A stretch of DNA of 64,000 nucleotides from Gammaproteobacteria bacterium (GCA_023381645.1 JAMCRJ010000051.1:1-64000), one strand, 5' to 3'; shown: positions 32,780 to 42,480, counted from the first letter of the stretch. The notes: generated by a model not told the origin, from the letters alone. A program made the numbers and translations.

Positions 32780-33576
32780 CCCAGACCACCCTGGGTGCGG
32801 GCTATATCCTGACCATGCTGCTCGGCCTGCTCGTGGGCAGTTTTCTGAACGTGGTGGTACACCGGGTGCCCCGCCGCGAATCCATCATTCATCCTGCGTC
32901 CCACTGCCCACACTGTGGCCATGTGTTGCGTCCCTGGGAAAATATCCCGGTCCTGAGCTGGATGGCGCTGCGTGGCCGCTGCCATGCTTGTGGCAGGTCC
33001 ATTGCCTGGCGTTATCCGGCGCTGGAACTGCTGAGCGGACTGCTCAGCCTGGTGGTGGTCTGGCAATTGGGCCTGACCTGGCGCCTGCTTCCCGCCCTGG
33101 TATTTACCTGGGCACTGCTGGCACTGACCATGATCGATCTGGAGACGCAGCTCCTGCCCGATCGTCTTACCAAGCCGGGCATGCTGGCCGGGCTGCTGCT
33201 CAACGGGTCGGCACTTTTCTGGCCCGGGCTGGCCCTGGTAACGCCCCTGGACGCCTTGCTCGGTATAATCATCGGCTACGGTAGCCTGTGGTTGCTGGCT
33301 ACTGTGTACTATAGGATCGCCGGGCGGCACGGCATGGGTGGGGGGGATCTCAAATTGCTCGGCATGATCGGTGCGTGGCTGGGCTGGCAGGCCGTATTCC
33401 TGACCCTGTTTATCGCCGCCCTGGGCGGCGGGCTGGTTGCTCTGGGTTTTCTGCTGCGTGGCAAGGGACGGGACTATGCCATGCCATTCGGTCCTTATCT
33501 GGCGCTGGGGGGTTGGCTCATGCTGCTGTGGCCGCAAGCCATCCTTTCCGGTTACCTGCACCTGCTGGGTTCCTGA
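32776..33576 (+). CDS. pilD: Prepilin peptidase and N-methyltransferase
   Basis: This encodes 266 residues of the type IV prepilin peptidase family, with about eight hydrophobic helices. The cytoplasmic zinc-type loop has paired cysteines Cys44/Cys47 and Cys69/Cys72, seen in enzymes that also N-methylate the new N terminus. The catalytic aspartates are Asp121 (TMIDLETQLLPD) and Asp191 (GGGDLKLLG). It cleaves leader peptides of pilins and secretion pseudopilins. It overlaps pilR and coaE. Confidence 0.95.
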   Translation: MTQTTLGAGYILTMLLGLLVGSFLNVVVHRVPRRESIIHPASHCPHCGHVLRPWENIPVLSWMALRGRCHACGRSIAWRYPALELLSGLLSLVVVWQLGLTWRLLPALVFTWALLALTMIDLETQLLPDRLTKPGMLAGLLLNGSALFWPGLALVTPLDALLGIIIGYGSLWLLATVYYRIAGRHGMGGGDLKLLGMIGAWLGWQAVFLTLFIAALGGGLVALGFLLRGKGRDYAMPFGPYLALGGWLMLLWPQAILSGYLHLLGS

Positions 33577-34190
33577 TGGCGCTGCGGATCGGTCTGACGG
33601 GGGGAGTAGCCTGCGGCAAAAGCACGGTCGCCGAGATGCTCAAAGTGGCCGGCGCCCATGTGCTGGATGCCGATGTCATTGCGCGCGAACTGGTGGCCCC
33701 GGGCAGCCCCGCCCTGCAGGCCATCATCGCCCATTTTGGCCCGGCCTTTTCCGCCCCGGGGGGCGGGCTGGATCGTGCGGCGTTGCGCGCCCGCATTTTT
33801 GCGGACCCGGCGGCGAAAGCCTGGCTGGAAGCCCTCCTCCATCCCCTTATTCGGGCCACCTTCATAACGGCCAGCGCTGCGTTGGCCGAACAGCATCCGC
33901 AAACGCTGCTGGTCTGGGTGGTGCCGCTGCTGGTCGAAAATGACTATCGCCCATTGCTGGATCAGGTGCTGGTGGTCGATTGTCCCCGCTCCGTACAGGT
34001 GGAGCGCCTGCGCGCCCGCCCTGGCTGGACAAAGGAGCAGGTCACCGCAGTGCTGGCGGCGCAATGTGATCGTACCGCGCGTAATGCGGCCGCCGACTGG
34101 GTCATTACCAATGAGGGCACCCTGACCGAGTTGCAAACCCAGGTGGATCTCTATCTTCGTCATTTGCGTGGAACCGGACGATTTGCTTAG
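33576..34190 (+). CDS. coaE: Dephospho-CoA kinase
   Basis: This encodes 204 residues of CoaE, the last enzyme of coenzyme A synthesis. The P-loop GGVACGKST is at 9-17, VLDADVIAREL carries the substrate Asp, and the lid Arg region LRARPGWTKEQ is present. The ATG shares a base with the pilD stop (TGATG). The pilD-coaE-zapD order is usual in gammaproteobacteria. Confidence 0.95.
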   Translation: MALRIGLTGGVACGKSTVAEMLKVAGAHVLDADVIARELVAPGSPALQAIIAHFGPAFSAPGGGLDRAALRARIFADPAAKAWLEALLHPLIRATFITASAALAEQHPQTLLVWVVPLLVENDYRPLLDQVLVVDCPRSVQVERLRARPGWTKEQVTAVLAAQCDRTARNAAADWVITNEGTLTELQTQVDLYLRHLRGTGRFA

Positions 34191-34308
34191 GGAAAGCGCC
34201 TGTGGCACCCTGACAAGGCGTTGCCCGAAAATGGTGCGCGCTGCCGTTGCCTGAGGTTGGGGCCCGCGGTCGCGTGCGGCGGCAGCGGCTCCTGAATGAG
34301 GTTACGGC

Positions 34309-35061
34309 ATGGCCGTTTACGAACACCCGCTCCATGAACGCGCGCGCCTGCTGCTGCGTCTGGAAAGTGTCTTTGCACAACTACAGCAGGGGTCGGCCGA
34401 TGCTGGCTGCCTGCGTAACGCCCTGCGCGCCTATAATGAACTGCTGGATTTTTGCAGCCGCCCGGAGTTGCGCCTGGATCTCATTCTGGAGCTGGAGCGT
34501 CTTGCCCAGAGCCTTGCCGTCTGGTCGCAGAGTCCCGAGGCGGACGAAGGTCCTTTGCGCGCCTGGCAGTTTCGCATAGACCTGCAACTCAAAGCGCTGC
34601 GCGAGTATCGCGAACCCTTCGGGCAACTGTTGCGCCACCAGGATATCATCCAGCTTGCACGGGGCAGGATGGGGGTGGCCGGAGGTCTCGCCGACTGTGA
34701 TCTGCCGGTTCTGGCCTTCTGGAAATATCAGCCCCCCGAGCGTATCGCGGGGCTCCTGCAGAGCTGGCGGGAGAGTCTGTCGATCTTGCAGGATAGCACC
34801 GATCTGATCCTCGCCTTGTTGCGGGACTCCTGCTCGTGGTCCAGGGTGGAGGCCCCGGAGGGGCGTTATGGCGCGCTTCTGGATGCACGCCATCCGCCTT
34901 CCCTGATCTGCCTGGAGTTGTCGGATCGTGCGGATTACTATCCCAAAATCAGTGGGGGTATCCATCGTTTTCACATCCAGTGGCTGCCATGGTTGGACCA
35001 GGGAACGGCGCGCGCGATAGAATCCACCATAAAATTTCGCCTGGGACTCAGTGCCCTCTGA
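34309..35061 (+). CDS. zapD: Z-ring-associated protein ZapD
   Basis: This encodes 250 residues of the ZapD (YacF) family, which bundles FtsZ filaments through their conserved C-terminal peptide. The opening VYEHPLHERARLLLRLESVF is diagnostic, followed by a helical bundle and a beta-rich lower part ending HFHIQWLPWL. The ATG at 34309 has GAGG 7 nt upstream. It is the downstream member of the pilD-coaE-zapD set; fbp follows after 30 bp. Confidence 0.92.
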   Translation: MAVYEHPLHERARLLLRLESVFAQLQQGSADAGCLRNALRAYNELLDFCSRPELRLDLILELERLAQSLAVWSQSPEADEGPLRAWQFRIDLQLKALREYREPFGQLLRHQDIIQLARGRMGVAGGLADCDLPVLAFWKYQPPERIAGLLQSWRESLSILQDSTDLILALLRDSCSWSRVEAPEGRYGALLDARHPPSLICLELSDRADYYPKISGGIHRFHIQWLPWLDQGTARAIESTIKFRLGLSAL

Positions 35062-35091
35062 CCTCTTCACTCTTTTGTAAAGGATTCCAGC

Positions 35092-36102
35092 ATGCACATC
35101 GGTACCACCCTCAGCCAGTTTATCATTGAAGAAACCCGTCTTTACCCCGGTGCCTCCGGCGACTTCGCCGGGTTGCTCAATGATCTCACCATTTCCTGCA
35201 AGTTCATCGGCGCCCAGGTCTACCGTGGCGCGCTGGTGGGGGCACTGGGCAGCGCCGGCACCGACAACGTCCAGGGTGAGGTGCAGAAAAAGCTGGATAT
35301 CATCTCCAATGAAGCCATTCTCAAATCCATGGACTGGACGGGGCATCTGGCCGGCATGGCCTCCGAGGAGATGGATGACCCCTACCCCATCCCCCGCAAC
35401 ATCCCGCGTGGCAAGTATCTGCTGCTTTTTGATCCGTTGGATGGTTCCAGCAATACCGATGTCGGCATCAGCGTGGGGACCATTTTCAGCATCCTCAAGG
35501 CGCCGGTGGCGGGGCGGGATGCGGAACTCGCGGATTTCCTACAGCCCGGCGTCGAACAGGTCTGTGCGGGCTATGCCCTGTACGGCTCCAGCAACATGCT
35601 GGTATACAGTACCGGCTACGGGGTCAACGGCTTCACCCTCGATCCTTCCATCGGTGAATACATCCTGACCCACAACCAAATGCGTATTCCGGAGGATACC
35701 AGTGAATACGCCATCAATATGAGCAATCACCGGCACTGGCAGAAACCGGTACAGCGTTACATCGACGAACTCAATCAGGGTACGGACGGGCCTCGCCAAC
35801 ACAATTTCAATATGCGCTGGGTGGGTTCCATGGTAGCGGATGTGCATCGCATCCTGTGTCGGGGCGGCATTTTCCTGTACCCGTTCGATCAGCGCGACCC
35901 GAAAAAGCCGGGCAAGCTGCGCCTGCTCTATGAGGCCAACCCTATGTCCTTTCTGGTGGAGCAGGCGGGTGGCGCGGCCAGCACGGGCACGACCCGCATC
36001 CTGGACATCGCTCCCCAGGGTCTGCACGAGCGCGTCCCCGTCATCCTCGGCGCCAAAAATGAGGTGGAGCGGGTGGTGGCTTACCACCATGAGTCATTCT
36101 GA
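35092..36102 (+). CDS. fbp: Fructose-1,6-bisphosphatase class I
   Basis: This encodes 336 residues. It removes the 1-phosphate of fructose-1,6-bisphosphate in gluconeogenesis and in the Calvin cycle of autotrophs. The metal site FDPLDGSSN starts at about residue 113, and [20 protein letters not shown] is the C-terminal substrate site. The N terminus is the class I type. AAAGGA lies before the ATG. A strong hairpin terminator follows directly. In an autotroph it would serve carbon fixation, but no other Calvin gene is here. Confidence 0.96.
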   Translation: MHIGTTLSQFIIEETRLYPGASGDFAGLLNDLTISCKFIGAQVYRGALVGALGSAGTDNVQGEVQKKLDIISNEAILKSMDWTGHLAGMASEEMDDPYPIPRNIPRGKYLLLFDPLDGSSNTDVGISVGTIFSILKAPVAGRDAELADFLQPGVEQVCAGYALYGSSNMLVYSTGYGVNGFTLDPSIGEYILTHNQMRIPEDTSEYAINMSNHRHWQKPVQRYIDELNQGTDGPRQHNFNMRWVGSMVADVHRILCRGGIFLYPFDQRDPKKPGKLRLLYEANPMSFLVEQAGGAASTGTTRILDIAPQGLHERVPVILGAKNEVERVVAYHHESF

Positions 36103-36107
36103 AAGTT

Positions 36108-36137
36108 CAAAGGCCGCCCCATCCGGGGCGGCCTTTG
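36108..36137. terminator. Bidirectional hairpin terminator between fbp and the TraT-like gene
   Basis: A perfect 13-bp inverted repeat (36108-36120 with 36125-36137) has a 4-nt loop. The outer bases are CAAAGG and CCTTTG, giving a short U-tract on either strand. It lies just after the fbp stop and just after the convergent gene ending at 36159. Confidence 0.75.
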
Positions 36138-36158
36138 AATGCTGTTATCCCGTAAAAT

Positions 36159-36905
36159 CTACAGGATGCCGGAAAGGCTGTGGACCAGTTGGCCCTGCAG
36201 GGGCGGTACGGCTTCCTTGAAGTCCAAATTGACCTTGTTGGCGGTGGAGACGATACGGGTCCGGTAATACAGCCAGTGACCTGTGCCGCTGACCTGCTGG
36301 CTGGTGGTGGTACTGGTGCCCTGCTGCAGATTGGAGTTGGTCTGCTGACTGACCGCCTGTTTGCTCCGCTCCGCCAACTGCACGTCGGTGATCATGGCGT
36401 AGGTCACATCTTTGACGAGCGAGTCAGCCACCAGGCCGATGGCACCACCGACCAGCCCACCCACACCTGCACCCTGCCAGCTCTGACCGATGGCGCCGCC
36501 GGCGAGGGCACCGAAAGCCGCGCCGCCATAGCCGTTCGTCAGCGACTGCTGCGCCGCAGACGGGGACATCTTGCCTACGGACAGCACGTTGACCTGAAGC
36601 ATATAGTGGGCCTGGTTGTAAGGGACGATACGGTAGCCCTGATTGGTCAGGCTGGCATTGATTTCCTGTTGAAGTGCGGCAACATCAAGGGTTTTGTCCG
36701 AGGTATTCTTGAACTGCACGTAGACCGTCTGTTCAGAGGGTGACACGGGGTTGAGAAAGATCGTGTTGGACATTTTGGTCTGGACGTCGAGATTTTTATG
36801 CTCCAGGGCAACCTGGGTGGCGGCGCAGCCGGACAGGGCTATAGCGCCGACGGCGGCCAGGCTGAAGGTGACAACGCGAAGCTGCTGACGCAATGCTGAT
36901 TGCAT
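36159..36905 (-). CDS. TraT-like outer-membrane lipoprotein
   Basis: This encodes 248 residues. A lipoprotein signal peptide ends in the lipobox LSGC (Cys27). The mature part resembles TraT, the surface-exclusion and complement-resistance lipoprotein of F-type plasmids: MSNTIFLNPVSPSEQTVYVQFKNTSDK near the N terminus, a Gly-rich hydrophobic stretch (GGAAFGALAGGAIGQ and GAGVGGLVGGAIGLVADSL), then QLAERSKQ. GGAGGG precedes the ATG at 36905. No conjugation gene is adjacent. A chromosomal envelope role is inferred. Confidence 0.85.
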   Translation of the reverse strand: MQSALRQQLRVVTFSLAAVGAIALSGCAATQVALEHKNLDVQTKMSNTIFLNPVSPSEQTVYVQFKNTSDKTLDVAALQQEINASLTNQGYRIVPYNQAHYMLQVNVLSVGKMSPSAAQQSLTNGYGGAAFGALAGGAIGQSWQGAGVGGLVGGAIGLVADSLVKDVTYAMITDVQLAERSKQAVSQQTNSNLQQGTSTTTSQQVSGTGHWLYYRTRIVSTANKVNLDFKEAVPPLQGQLVHSLSGIL

Positions 36906-37063
36906 GGGATCCCTCCGAAAAGTGCATGTTGTTATCCGCTGTATTTTAGCGGTTGCTGTAATAGAGGCAAGATAAATTTTCGGCCGGGACAAAAGGTCCC
37001 GCAGCAGGGTTACACTGGAATCGGTTCAAAACTGCAGAGACGTGGGCCTGGTGTTGATTGGTC

Positions 37064-37091
37064 TTGAGAATTTTCGAAAATCGTCTATAAA
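37064..37091 (+). promoter_or_regulatory. Candidate promoter of the sspB operon
   Basis: TTGAGA (37064-37069), a 16-bp spacer and TATAAA (37086-37091) resemble a sigma-70 promoter. It lies about 100 bp before the sspB start. The rest of the 36906-37193 gap shows nothing else that I can name. Confidence 0.4.
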
Positions 37092-37193
37092 CGGTTTTAG
37101 AAGTCTGGAACTGAAACTGACTTGGGGGTGTCGACCGACGATCCTCTCCCGGAGGGGCTGTAAGTTGCTGCATACGGATGATGGAGAAAAAAA

Positions 37194-37607
37194 TTGTTAC
37201 CTGAAAGTGCCAAGTCTTATCTGCTCAATGCCGTCTATCAGTGGTGCGTGGACCAGGGGCACACACCCTATATTCTGGTAGTGGTGGCCTATCCCGGAGT
37301 GTCTGTCCCGAGTGGCTACGAAAAGGATGGACGGATGATTCTCGATGTCTCTCCGCGCGCCTGTCACGGTCTCCGCATGGCGGACGACTGGATTTCCTTC
37401 AATGCCCGCTTCGGCGGGGTTGCGCGGACAGTAGACGTGCCCATGGCGGCGGTGGCGGCGATATACGCCGCAGAAACGCAGGAAGGAATGGGCTTTGCCG
37501 ATCCGGAAATTCCGGCCGCGCCGCCGCCTTCTTCGGCGGGCGGCGGCGCAGAGAACGCGGAGACTTCCGTGAAGCGTGAGCGTCCCGCACTGCGGGTGGT
37601 GAAGTGA
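37194..37607 (+). CDS. sspB: ClpXP specificity-enhancing factor
   Basis: This encodes 137 residues of SspB, the adaptor that brings ssrA-tagged proteins to ClpXP. The substrate-binding domain spans about 1-110 (YLLNAVYQWCVDQGHTPYI, then DVSPRACHGLRM and ISFNARFGGVARTVDVPM). A flexible Pro/Ala-rich linker leads to the ClpX-binding tail RPALRVVK at the very end, which matches the known docking motif. The TTG start has GGAGA 7 nt upstream. sspA is not adjacent. The stop overlaps the GTG of the transglycosylase. Confidence 0.93.
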   Translation: MLPESAKSYLLNAVYQWCVDQGHTPYILVVVAYPGVSVPSGYEKDGRMILDVSPRACHGLRMADDWISFNARFGGVARTVDVPMAAVAAIYAAETQEGMGFADPEIPAAPPPSSAGGGAENAETSVKRERPALRVVK

Positions 37608-38269
37608 AGCCCGCTCTGATGGCCCTTGCGTTGTTGCTGCTTTGCGGAGGTACGGCGGAAGCCGATATTTATGCCTATACCGATAGCAGCGGGGTGGTGC
37701 ATCTTACCAATGTGCCTGCCGGGAATGACCGGTACCGGATGGTCATGCGGACCCCAAAAATGGCGGTAGCCGTGGCGCGCGCCGATTTCAACCGCGTCGC
37801 CCGGAGGCGTTATCAGGGCCTGATTCATGCGGCCGCCAGTCGTTACCAGGTCAGCTCGGCGCTGATCAACGCCGTAATCAGCGCGGAGTCCGGTTATAAT
37901 GCGGGTGCGGTATCTCCCAAGGGCGCCGTTGGCCTGATGCAGCTCATCCCCGCAACGGCGCTTCGCTTCGGGGTGGCGAATGCTTTCAGTCCTACGGATA
38001 ACATCAACGGCGGCACCGCGTATCTGGCCCATTTGCTGCGGATCTTCAGTGGCGACCTGAAACTGGCTGTAGCCGCTTACAACGCGGGATCAAACGCAGT
38101 GATCCAGGCGGGCTATCATATCCCGCCCTTTGCAGAAACCCAGGCCTATGTACCGCGGGTGCTCGCTTATTATCAGCACTATCTGAATGGCGGCGGCACG
38201 GTACCGGGCGTGAACCAGCAGCCCGTGGCAAATGCCGCCCCACAGTGGATTCAGGTATCCAATCCGTAG
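37604..38269 (+). CDS. Lytic transglycosylase with SLT domain
   Basis: This encodes 221 residues. A signal peptide (1-20) is followed by a DUF4124-like segment (IYAYTDSSGVVHLTNVP) and a Slt35/70-type domain (about 70-190). The catalytic Glu95 is in NAVISAESGYN, and the motifs GAVGLMQLIPATA and AAYNAGSNAV are intact. It cleaves glycan strands in the periplasm to 1,6-anhydro ends, feeding AnmK-type recycling. The GTG overlaps sspB. Its 3' end overlaps the convergent fis-like gene by 19 bp. Confidence 0.93.
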   Translation: MKPALMALALLLLCGGTAEADIYAYTDSSGVVHLTNVPAGNDRYRMVMRTPKMAVAVARADFNRVARRRYQGLIHAAASRYQVSSALINAVISAESGYNAGAVSPKGAVGLMQLIPATALRFGVANAFSPTDNINGGTAYLAHLLRIFSGDLKLAVAAYNAGSNAVIQAGYHIPPFAETQAYVPRVLAYYQHYLNGGGTVPGVNQQPVANAAPQWIQVSNP

Positions 38270-38493
38270 GTTTGCAGCTTCTTCCGCAGGGTATTGCGAT
38301 TGATGCCCAGCCACTGGGCGGCCATGCCGCGTTGTCCGCCACAATGTTGTAGCGTGTGCGCGAGCAGAGCACGCTCCACTTCTTCGACGATCAGCGCATG
38401 CAGGTTGCCGGGGACTTCACCCCCCAAATCCGCCAGATAGCGGTCCATGACGTGGATTACGCAATCGCCCAGGGACATATTCGTGCTATCCAT
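38251..38493 (-). CDS. fis: Fis-family DNA-binding protein
   Basis: This encodes 80 residues, a short nucleoid protein of the Fis family. The C-terminal HTH QRGMAAQWLGINRNTLRKKLQTYGLD is the diagnostic part; the N-terminal helices form the dimer. It is a small Fis (98 residues in E. coli), lacking the flexible beta-arm part. GAGGGGG precedes the ATG at 38493. It lies just after the DUF3426 gene, possibly in one operon with prmA and accBC. Confidence 0.88.
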   Translation of the reverse strand: MDSTNMSLGDCVIHVMDRYLADLGGEVPGNLHALIVEEVERALLAHTLQHCGGQRGMAAQWLGINRNTLRKKLQTYGLDT

Positions 38494-38503
38494 GGTCACC
38501 CCC

Positions 38504-39136
38504 TCAGGGACGGCTGAGGAGGGTGACTTGATAGCCCGCCGCCTCTGTCAGGGCCGGGCTGCTGAGTACAAATGGTACTGGCGTACCCGGAACAAATCCC
38601 GCACGGGCGGGGAATTCTGCGCTCAGGTATTGCGTCGCCGTAAAATGCAGGTGGGCAATGGGTGCGCCATAGACGTTGCGGAGGGTGACTTCAATCACCG
38701 GGTAAGCCTGAACCTGATTGGCTACATTTTCAATATTGCCGGTGATCCGCGCCAGGTGGTCCGCCACAGGGGTAACCTGGCTGTTGAGAATACGGATGTC
38801 TTTGTTGGGACCTGGCCAAGGAATGGTGATGTCCAGTTGCTCAGCGCTACTCAGCAAGAAGCGGCGGACGGGCGCGCTGGTAGCGGCGTAACTGTAACTG
38901 CGTGTCCACCAGAGTATCTGTCCGATCAACGCGATAACCAGCAGGATGATGGCCAGGATGAGCAGAAACCGACCCAGACGGCGCCCCAGGCTGCTGCCCG
39001 CACGAGCAGCCTCTGCGGCGATATCCACATGAAAAATATGGTGGCAGACGCTGCATTTCACTCGATAATGGTGCTCGCGCAGGGCTTTATCGTCCGAGAT
39101 AAAGGTCGATTCACAGCGGGGGCAGGTAATTTCCAT
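38504..39136 (-). CDS. Zinc-ribbon DUF3426 membrane protein
   Basis: This encodes 210 residues. An N-terminal zinc ribbon has Cys5/Cys8 and Cys28/Cys31. A membrane helix follows (about 51-75), then a DUF3426 beta-sandwich-like domain with LRNVYGAPIAHLHF. The topology puts the ribbon in the cytoplasm and the DUF3426 domain in the periplasm. Function is unknown. It follows prmA by 2 bp and precedes fis by 10 bp. Confidence 0.85.
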   Translation of the reverse strand: MEITCPRCESTFISDDKALREHHYRVKCSVCHHIFHVDIAAEAARAGSSLGRRLGRFLLILAIILLVIALIGQILWWTRSYSYAATSAPVRRFLLSSAEQLDITIPWPGPNKDIRILNSQVTPVADHLARITGNIENVANQVQAYPVIEVTLRNVYGAPIAHLHFTATQYLSAEFPARAGFVPGTPVPFVLSSPALTEAAGYQVTLLSRP

Positions 39137-39138
39137 AA

Positions 39139-40017
39139 TCAGACTCCAGTGTTGCGCTGGCCATAGAGGAGTGACCAGTCTTCTTCGTGTTGCGCGACTG
39201 CGAGATCAAAATAAGGCGCGTAGGCGGCGTGAATCTCCGCTTCCTGATGGTGCAGGATGCCGGATAGTGCGATCCAGCCTCCAGGACGGACGGAATGGGC
39301 CAAGGTGGGCGCAAGGGTCAGAAGGGGGGTCGCCAGAATGTTGGCGACCAGGATGTCGGCCAGAGGCAGCCTGGCGTTTTCCGGCAGCGCGAGCTGCAGG
39401 CCGGTGCTGATGCCGTTGCGTTCTGCATTGGCGGCCGCTACCTGCAGTGCAACGGGATCGGTGTCCACCCCGAGTGCCCGGCCGGCGCCCAGCAGCAGCC
39501 CGGCGATGGCCAGAATGCCGGAGCCGCAGCCGTAATCGATAAGGCTTTCGCCTCCGCGGACCTGCGTATCCAGGAAACGCAGGCAAAGCGCCGTGGTGGC
39601 GTGGGCGCCGGTGCCGAAGGCCTGGCCGGGATCGAGATGCAGCACCCGGGGGGCATCGGGGGGCGCCGCATCCCAACTGGGGGTTACCCAGAGGCGACCG
39701 AAGCAGCGTGCGGGGAAGGCGGCCTGGGTTGCCGCTACCCAGTCCTGTTCCTCCAGCGCGGTGAAGCGTGCTGCGTATGGCCGCCAGTCATTGTCTCTGA
39801 CCAGATTTTGCAGGGTTGCTTCGCTGTGGCTGTCCGCAGCAAACAGGGCTTCGCACCGGCTGTTCTGCCAGATATGGCCCTCATCGAACACGGCTTCACC
39901 GCCATCGCCTTCCAGAAAAGTGACCGTCTCTGCGCCAGCGTCCAGCAATTGCGCCTCGACGGCCGCTGCGGCTGCCGCGGGGACGCGCATGTCGAGCTGC
40001 CACCAGGCGATTTTCAT
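39139..40017 (-). CDS. prmA: Ribosomal protein L11 methyltransferase
   Basis: This encodes 292 residues of PrmA, which trimethylates L11 (uL11). An N-terminal substrate domain begins [12 protein letters not shown]. The SAM domain has [35 protein letters not shown] and [12 protein letters not shown], the family-specific Asn-Ile-Leu-Ala motif. It overlaps the accC stop by 4 nt, so the accB-accC-prmA unit is translationally coupled. Confidence 0.96.
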   Translation of the reverse strand: MKIAWWQLDMRVPAAAAAAVEAQLLDAGAETVTFLEGDGGEAVFDEGHIWQNSRCEALFAADSHSEATLQNLVRDNDWRPYAARFTALEEQDWVAATQAAFPARCFGRLWVTPSWDAAPPDAPRVLHLDPGQAFGTGAHATTALCLRFLDTQVRGGESLIDYGCGSGILAIAGLLLGAGRALGVDTDPVALQVAAANAERNGISTGLQLALPENARLPLADILVANILATPLLTLAPTLAHSVRPGGWIALSGILHHQEAEIHAAYAPYFDLAVAQHEEDWSLLYGQRNTGV

Positions 40018-41360
40018 AGGGTGAGCAAGGCCTCCAGATAATGGATATGCACACCGCCCGTGGCGTATTGCGCCTCTTCCAGGACCCGCCGATGCAGGGG
40101 AATGTTGGTTTGAATACCCTCAATGGTGGTCTCGCGCAGGGCGCTGCGCATGCGCATGTTGGCTTCCTCGCGGTCACCCCCGAAGGCGATGATTTTACCG
40201 ATCATGGAGTCATAGAAGGGCGGTACCCGATAACCCGCATAAATATGACTGTCGACGCGGATGCCCGGCCCGCCAGGGGGATGCCAAGCGGTAATCAGTC
40301 CCGGCGAGGGTACGAAGCGCTCCGGGTCTTCGGCGTTGATGCGGCATTCGATGGCGTGACCACTGAGTACCACGTCCTCCTGCCGAATCCCCAGAGGCAG
40401 TCCCGCCGCAATGCGAATTTGCGCCTTGACGATGTCGATGCCGGTAATCAGCTCCGTGACCGGGTGCTCGACCTGTACCCGTGTATTCATTTCAATGAAA
40501 TAGAAGGTCTGGTTTTCCGGATCGTAAAGAAACTCGACGGTGCCGGCGCCACGGTAGCCCATATCCTCACAGGCTTTGGCCACGGATGCGCCGATTTCAG
40601 CGCGCTGCGCGGCGCTGACGCCTGGGGCGGGTGCTTCTTCAATGACCTTTTGATGACGGCGCTGCACCGAGCAGTCCCGTTCGCCCAGGTGAATGCAATG
40701 CCCCTGGGTGTCACACAGTATCTGAAATTCGATGTGGCGCGGCGTTTCGAGAAATTTTTCCATATAGAGGGTCGGGTTGCCGAAAGCCTTGTCGGCCTCC
40801 CCGCGGGTCAGGCTCGCGGCGTTGACGAGGTGTGCTTCGGTGTGTACGACCCGCATGCCGCGCCCGCCGCCGCCGCCGGCGGCCTTGAGAATGACGGGAT
40901 AACCGATCTCCCGCGCGAGGGCTTTGAGGGCCTCATTATCGTCGGGTAGCGGTCCATCGGAGCCCGGCACACAGGGTACCCCAGCCTTTTTCATGGCGGC
41001 CTTGGCGGCGATTTTGTCGCCCATCTGGCGGATGGTTTCCGCGCGCGGCCCGATGAAGGTAAATCCGCTGTTCTCGACCCGTTCGGCGAAGTCGGCATTT
41101 TCTGAAAGGAATCCGTAGCCGGGATGAATCGCTTCGGCGTCGGTTACCTCGGCGGCGGCAATCACGGCGGGGATGTTGAGATAACTTTTATCGCTCGGCG
41201 CCGGGCCGATGCACACCGACTCGTCGGCCAGCTTGACGTGGAGAAGGTCGCGATCTGGTTCAGAGTGGACGGCGACGGTACGAATGCCCAGTTCCCGGCA
41301 GGCGCGCTGAATCCGAAGGGCGATCTCGCCGCGGTTGGCGATAAGGATTTTTTCGAACAT
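40014..41360 (-). CDS. accC: Acetyl-CoA carboxylase, biotin carboxylase subunit
   Basis: This encodes 448 residues. It carboxylates the biotin of AccB with ATP and bicarbonate, the first half of malonyl-CoA synthesis. The opening is [16 protein letters not shown]; the ATP-grasp loop is [24 protein letters not shown] holds catalytic residues. The ATG at 41360 is one base after the accB stop. Upstream extension in the accB frame is not needed. Confidence 0.97.
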   Translation of the reverse strand: MFEKILIANRGEIALRIQRACRELGIRTVAVHSEPDRDLLHVKLADESVCIGPAPSDKSYLNIPAVIAAAEVTDAEAIHPGYGFLSENADFAERVENSGFTFIGPRAETIRQMGDKIAAKAAMKKAGVPCVPGSDGPLPDDNEALKALAREIGYPVILKAAGGGGGRGMRVVHTEAHLVNAASLTRGEADKAFGNPTLYMEKFLETPRHIEFQILCDTQGHCIHLGERDCSVQRRHQKVIEEAPAPGVSAAQRAEIGASVAKACEDMGYRGAGTVEFLYDPENQTFYFIEMNTRVQVEHPVTELITGIDIVKAQIRIAAGLPLGIRQEDVVLSGHAIECRINAEDPERFVPSPGLITAWHPPGGPGIRVDSHIYAGYRVPPFYDSMIGKIIAFGGDREEANMRMRSALRETTIEGIQTNIPLHRRVLEEAQYATGGVHIHYLEALLTL

Positions 41361-41361
41361 C

Positions 41362-41832
41362 TCAATTCTCGGGAGCGATGATGAACAGGGGTTCACCGTA
41401 TTCGACGGGCTGGCCATTGCCGGCGAGAACCTTGATCACCTTTCCGGAGATGTCGGCCTCAATTTCGTTCAACAGCTTCATGGCTTCGATGATGCACAGA
41501 GTCTGACCGGCCTTCACCATGCTGCCTTCATCCACGAAGGGTGCAGATTCCGGAGAGGATGCGCGATAAAAGGTCCCGACCATGGGGGATTTGATCATAT
41601 AGCCCTGGGGCGGCGTTTCGACCGCTGTCGCGGCGGGGGGCGCCGCCCCCACGATGGTGGGGGTAGTCGCCATCACTGGCGCGGGCGGGGCGTAGGTGAT
41701 GGCCGGTGCCGGATGGGCGGGAGCCGTGTGCCGCGTGATCCGGACCTTGCTGTCGCCCTCCACCACTTCTATTTCATCGATGGCGCTCTTTTCCAGCAGT
41801 TCGGCCAGGCGACGGATGAATTGGATATCCAT
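41362..41832 (-). CDS. accB: Biotin carboxyl carrier protein
   Basis: This encodes 156 residues. The biotin-attachment Lys119 is in EAMKLLNEI. An N-terminal helical region and a Pro/Ala-rich hinge (about 36-76) precede the biotinyl domain (about 78-156), which includes the thumb-type segment [11 protein letters not shown]. It carries biotin between AccC and the carboxyltransferase. GGAAAG precedes the ATG. aroQ lies 19 bp upstream. Confidence 0.96.
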   Translation of the reverse strand: MDIQFIRRLAELLEKSAIDEIEVVEGDSKVRITRHTAPAHPAPAITYAPPAPVMATTPTIVGAAPPAATAVETPPQGYMIKSPMVGTFYRASSPESAPFVDEGSMVKAGQTLCIIEAMKLLNEIEADISGKVIKVLAGNGQPVEYGEPLFIIAPEN

Positions 41833-41851
41833 GCTCTTTCCTTGGTGTCAG

Positions 41852-42313
41852 TTACGGGTTATGGCGTTTCAGGCGCCGATGAATGGCATCCAGCGCCAGG
41901 AAGTATCCATCCGCACCCAGCCCAGCGATGACGCCCTGGGCGAGTTCGGAGAAGTAGGAGTGACGGCGGAAGGGTTCCCGACCATGAATATTGGATAGAT
42001 GTACTTCGATAAACGGAATCTGGACGGCAGCCAGGGCATCACGCAGGGCAACGCTGGTGTGGGTGAACGCCGCGGGGTTGATGATGATGTCGGTGATGCC
42101 CAGGGGAAGGGCCTCCTGGACCGCATCGATCAGTACATGCTCAGCGTTGCTCTGCAGGCTGTGCAGTCGCCAGCCCCAGCCCTGCGCGAGTGTCTGCATC
42201 CCGGCATCGATCTCCGCAAGGGTGGTCTGCCCGTAATGGCTGGGTTCACGACTGCCCAGCAGATTCAGATTCGGGCCATGCAGTACAAGGATATGGGGAG
42301 AAGAGGCAGCCAT
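41852..42313 (-). CDS. aroQ: 3-dehydroquinate dehydratase type II
   Basis: This encodes 153 residues of the type II enzyme in the shikimate pathway. [20 protein letters not shown] carries the catalytic Tyr27 on the flexible lid, and [19 protein letters not shown] carries the catalytic His. It starts the aroQ-accB-accC-prmA run that is common in proteobacteria. A TATACT at 42332-42337 on the minus strand could be its -10 box, but I see no good -35. Confidence 0.95.
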   Translation of the reverse strand: MAASSPHILVLHGPNLNLLGSREPSHYGQTTLAEIDAGMQTLAQGWGWRLHSLQSNAEHVLIDAVQEALPLGITDIIINPAAFTHTSVALRDALAAVQIPFIEVHLSNIHGREPFRRHSYFSELAQGVIAGLGADGYFLALDAIHRRLKRHNP

Positions 42314-42480
42314 AGATTCCGCGTAACACTAAGTATATCCGCGAAGTCTGCCCCAAATGGCCGGATAAATCTAGGTCGTCCGTGCCGGAGGCGGGTGCCG
42401 GACACGCCATGGACCCGGGTTCGCCTATGGATTGAGCATGGAAAATCCCGGCGAATGATCAGGACGGCAGCAGGTAGCCG

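Noticed and set aside
39295..40041. A 248-residue plus-strand frame opposite prmA
   Set aside because: prmA motifs on the minus strand are complete and this frame shows only low-complexity Gly/Ala sequence.
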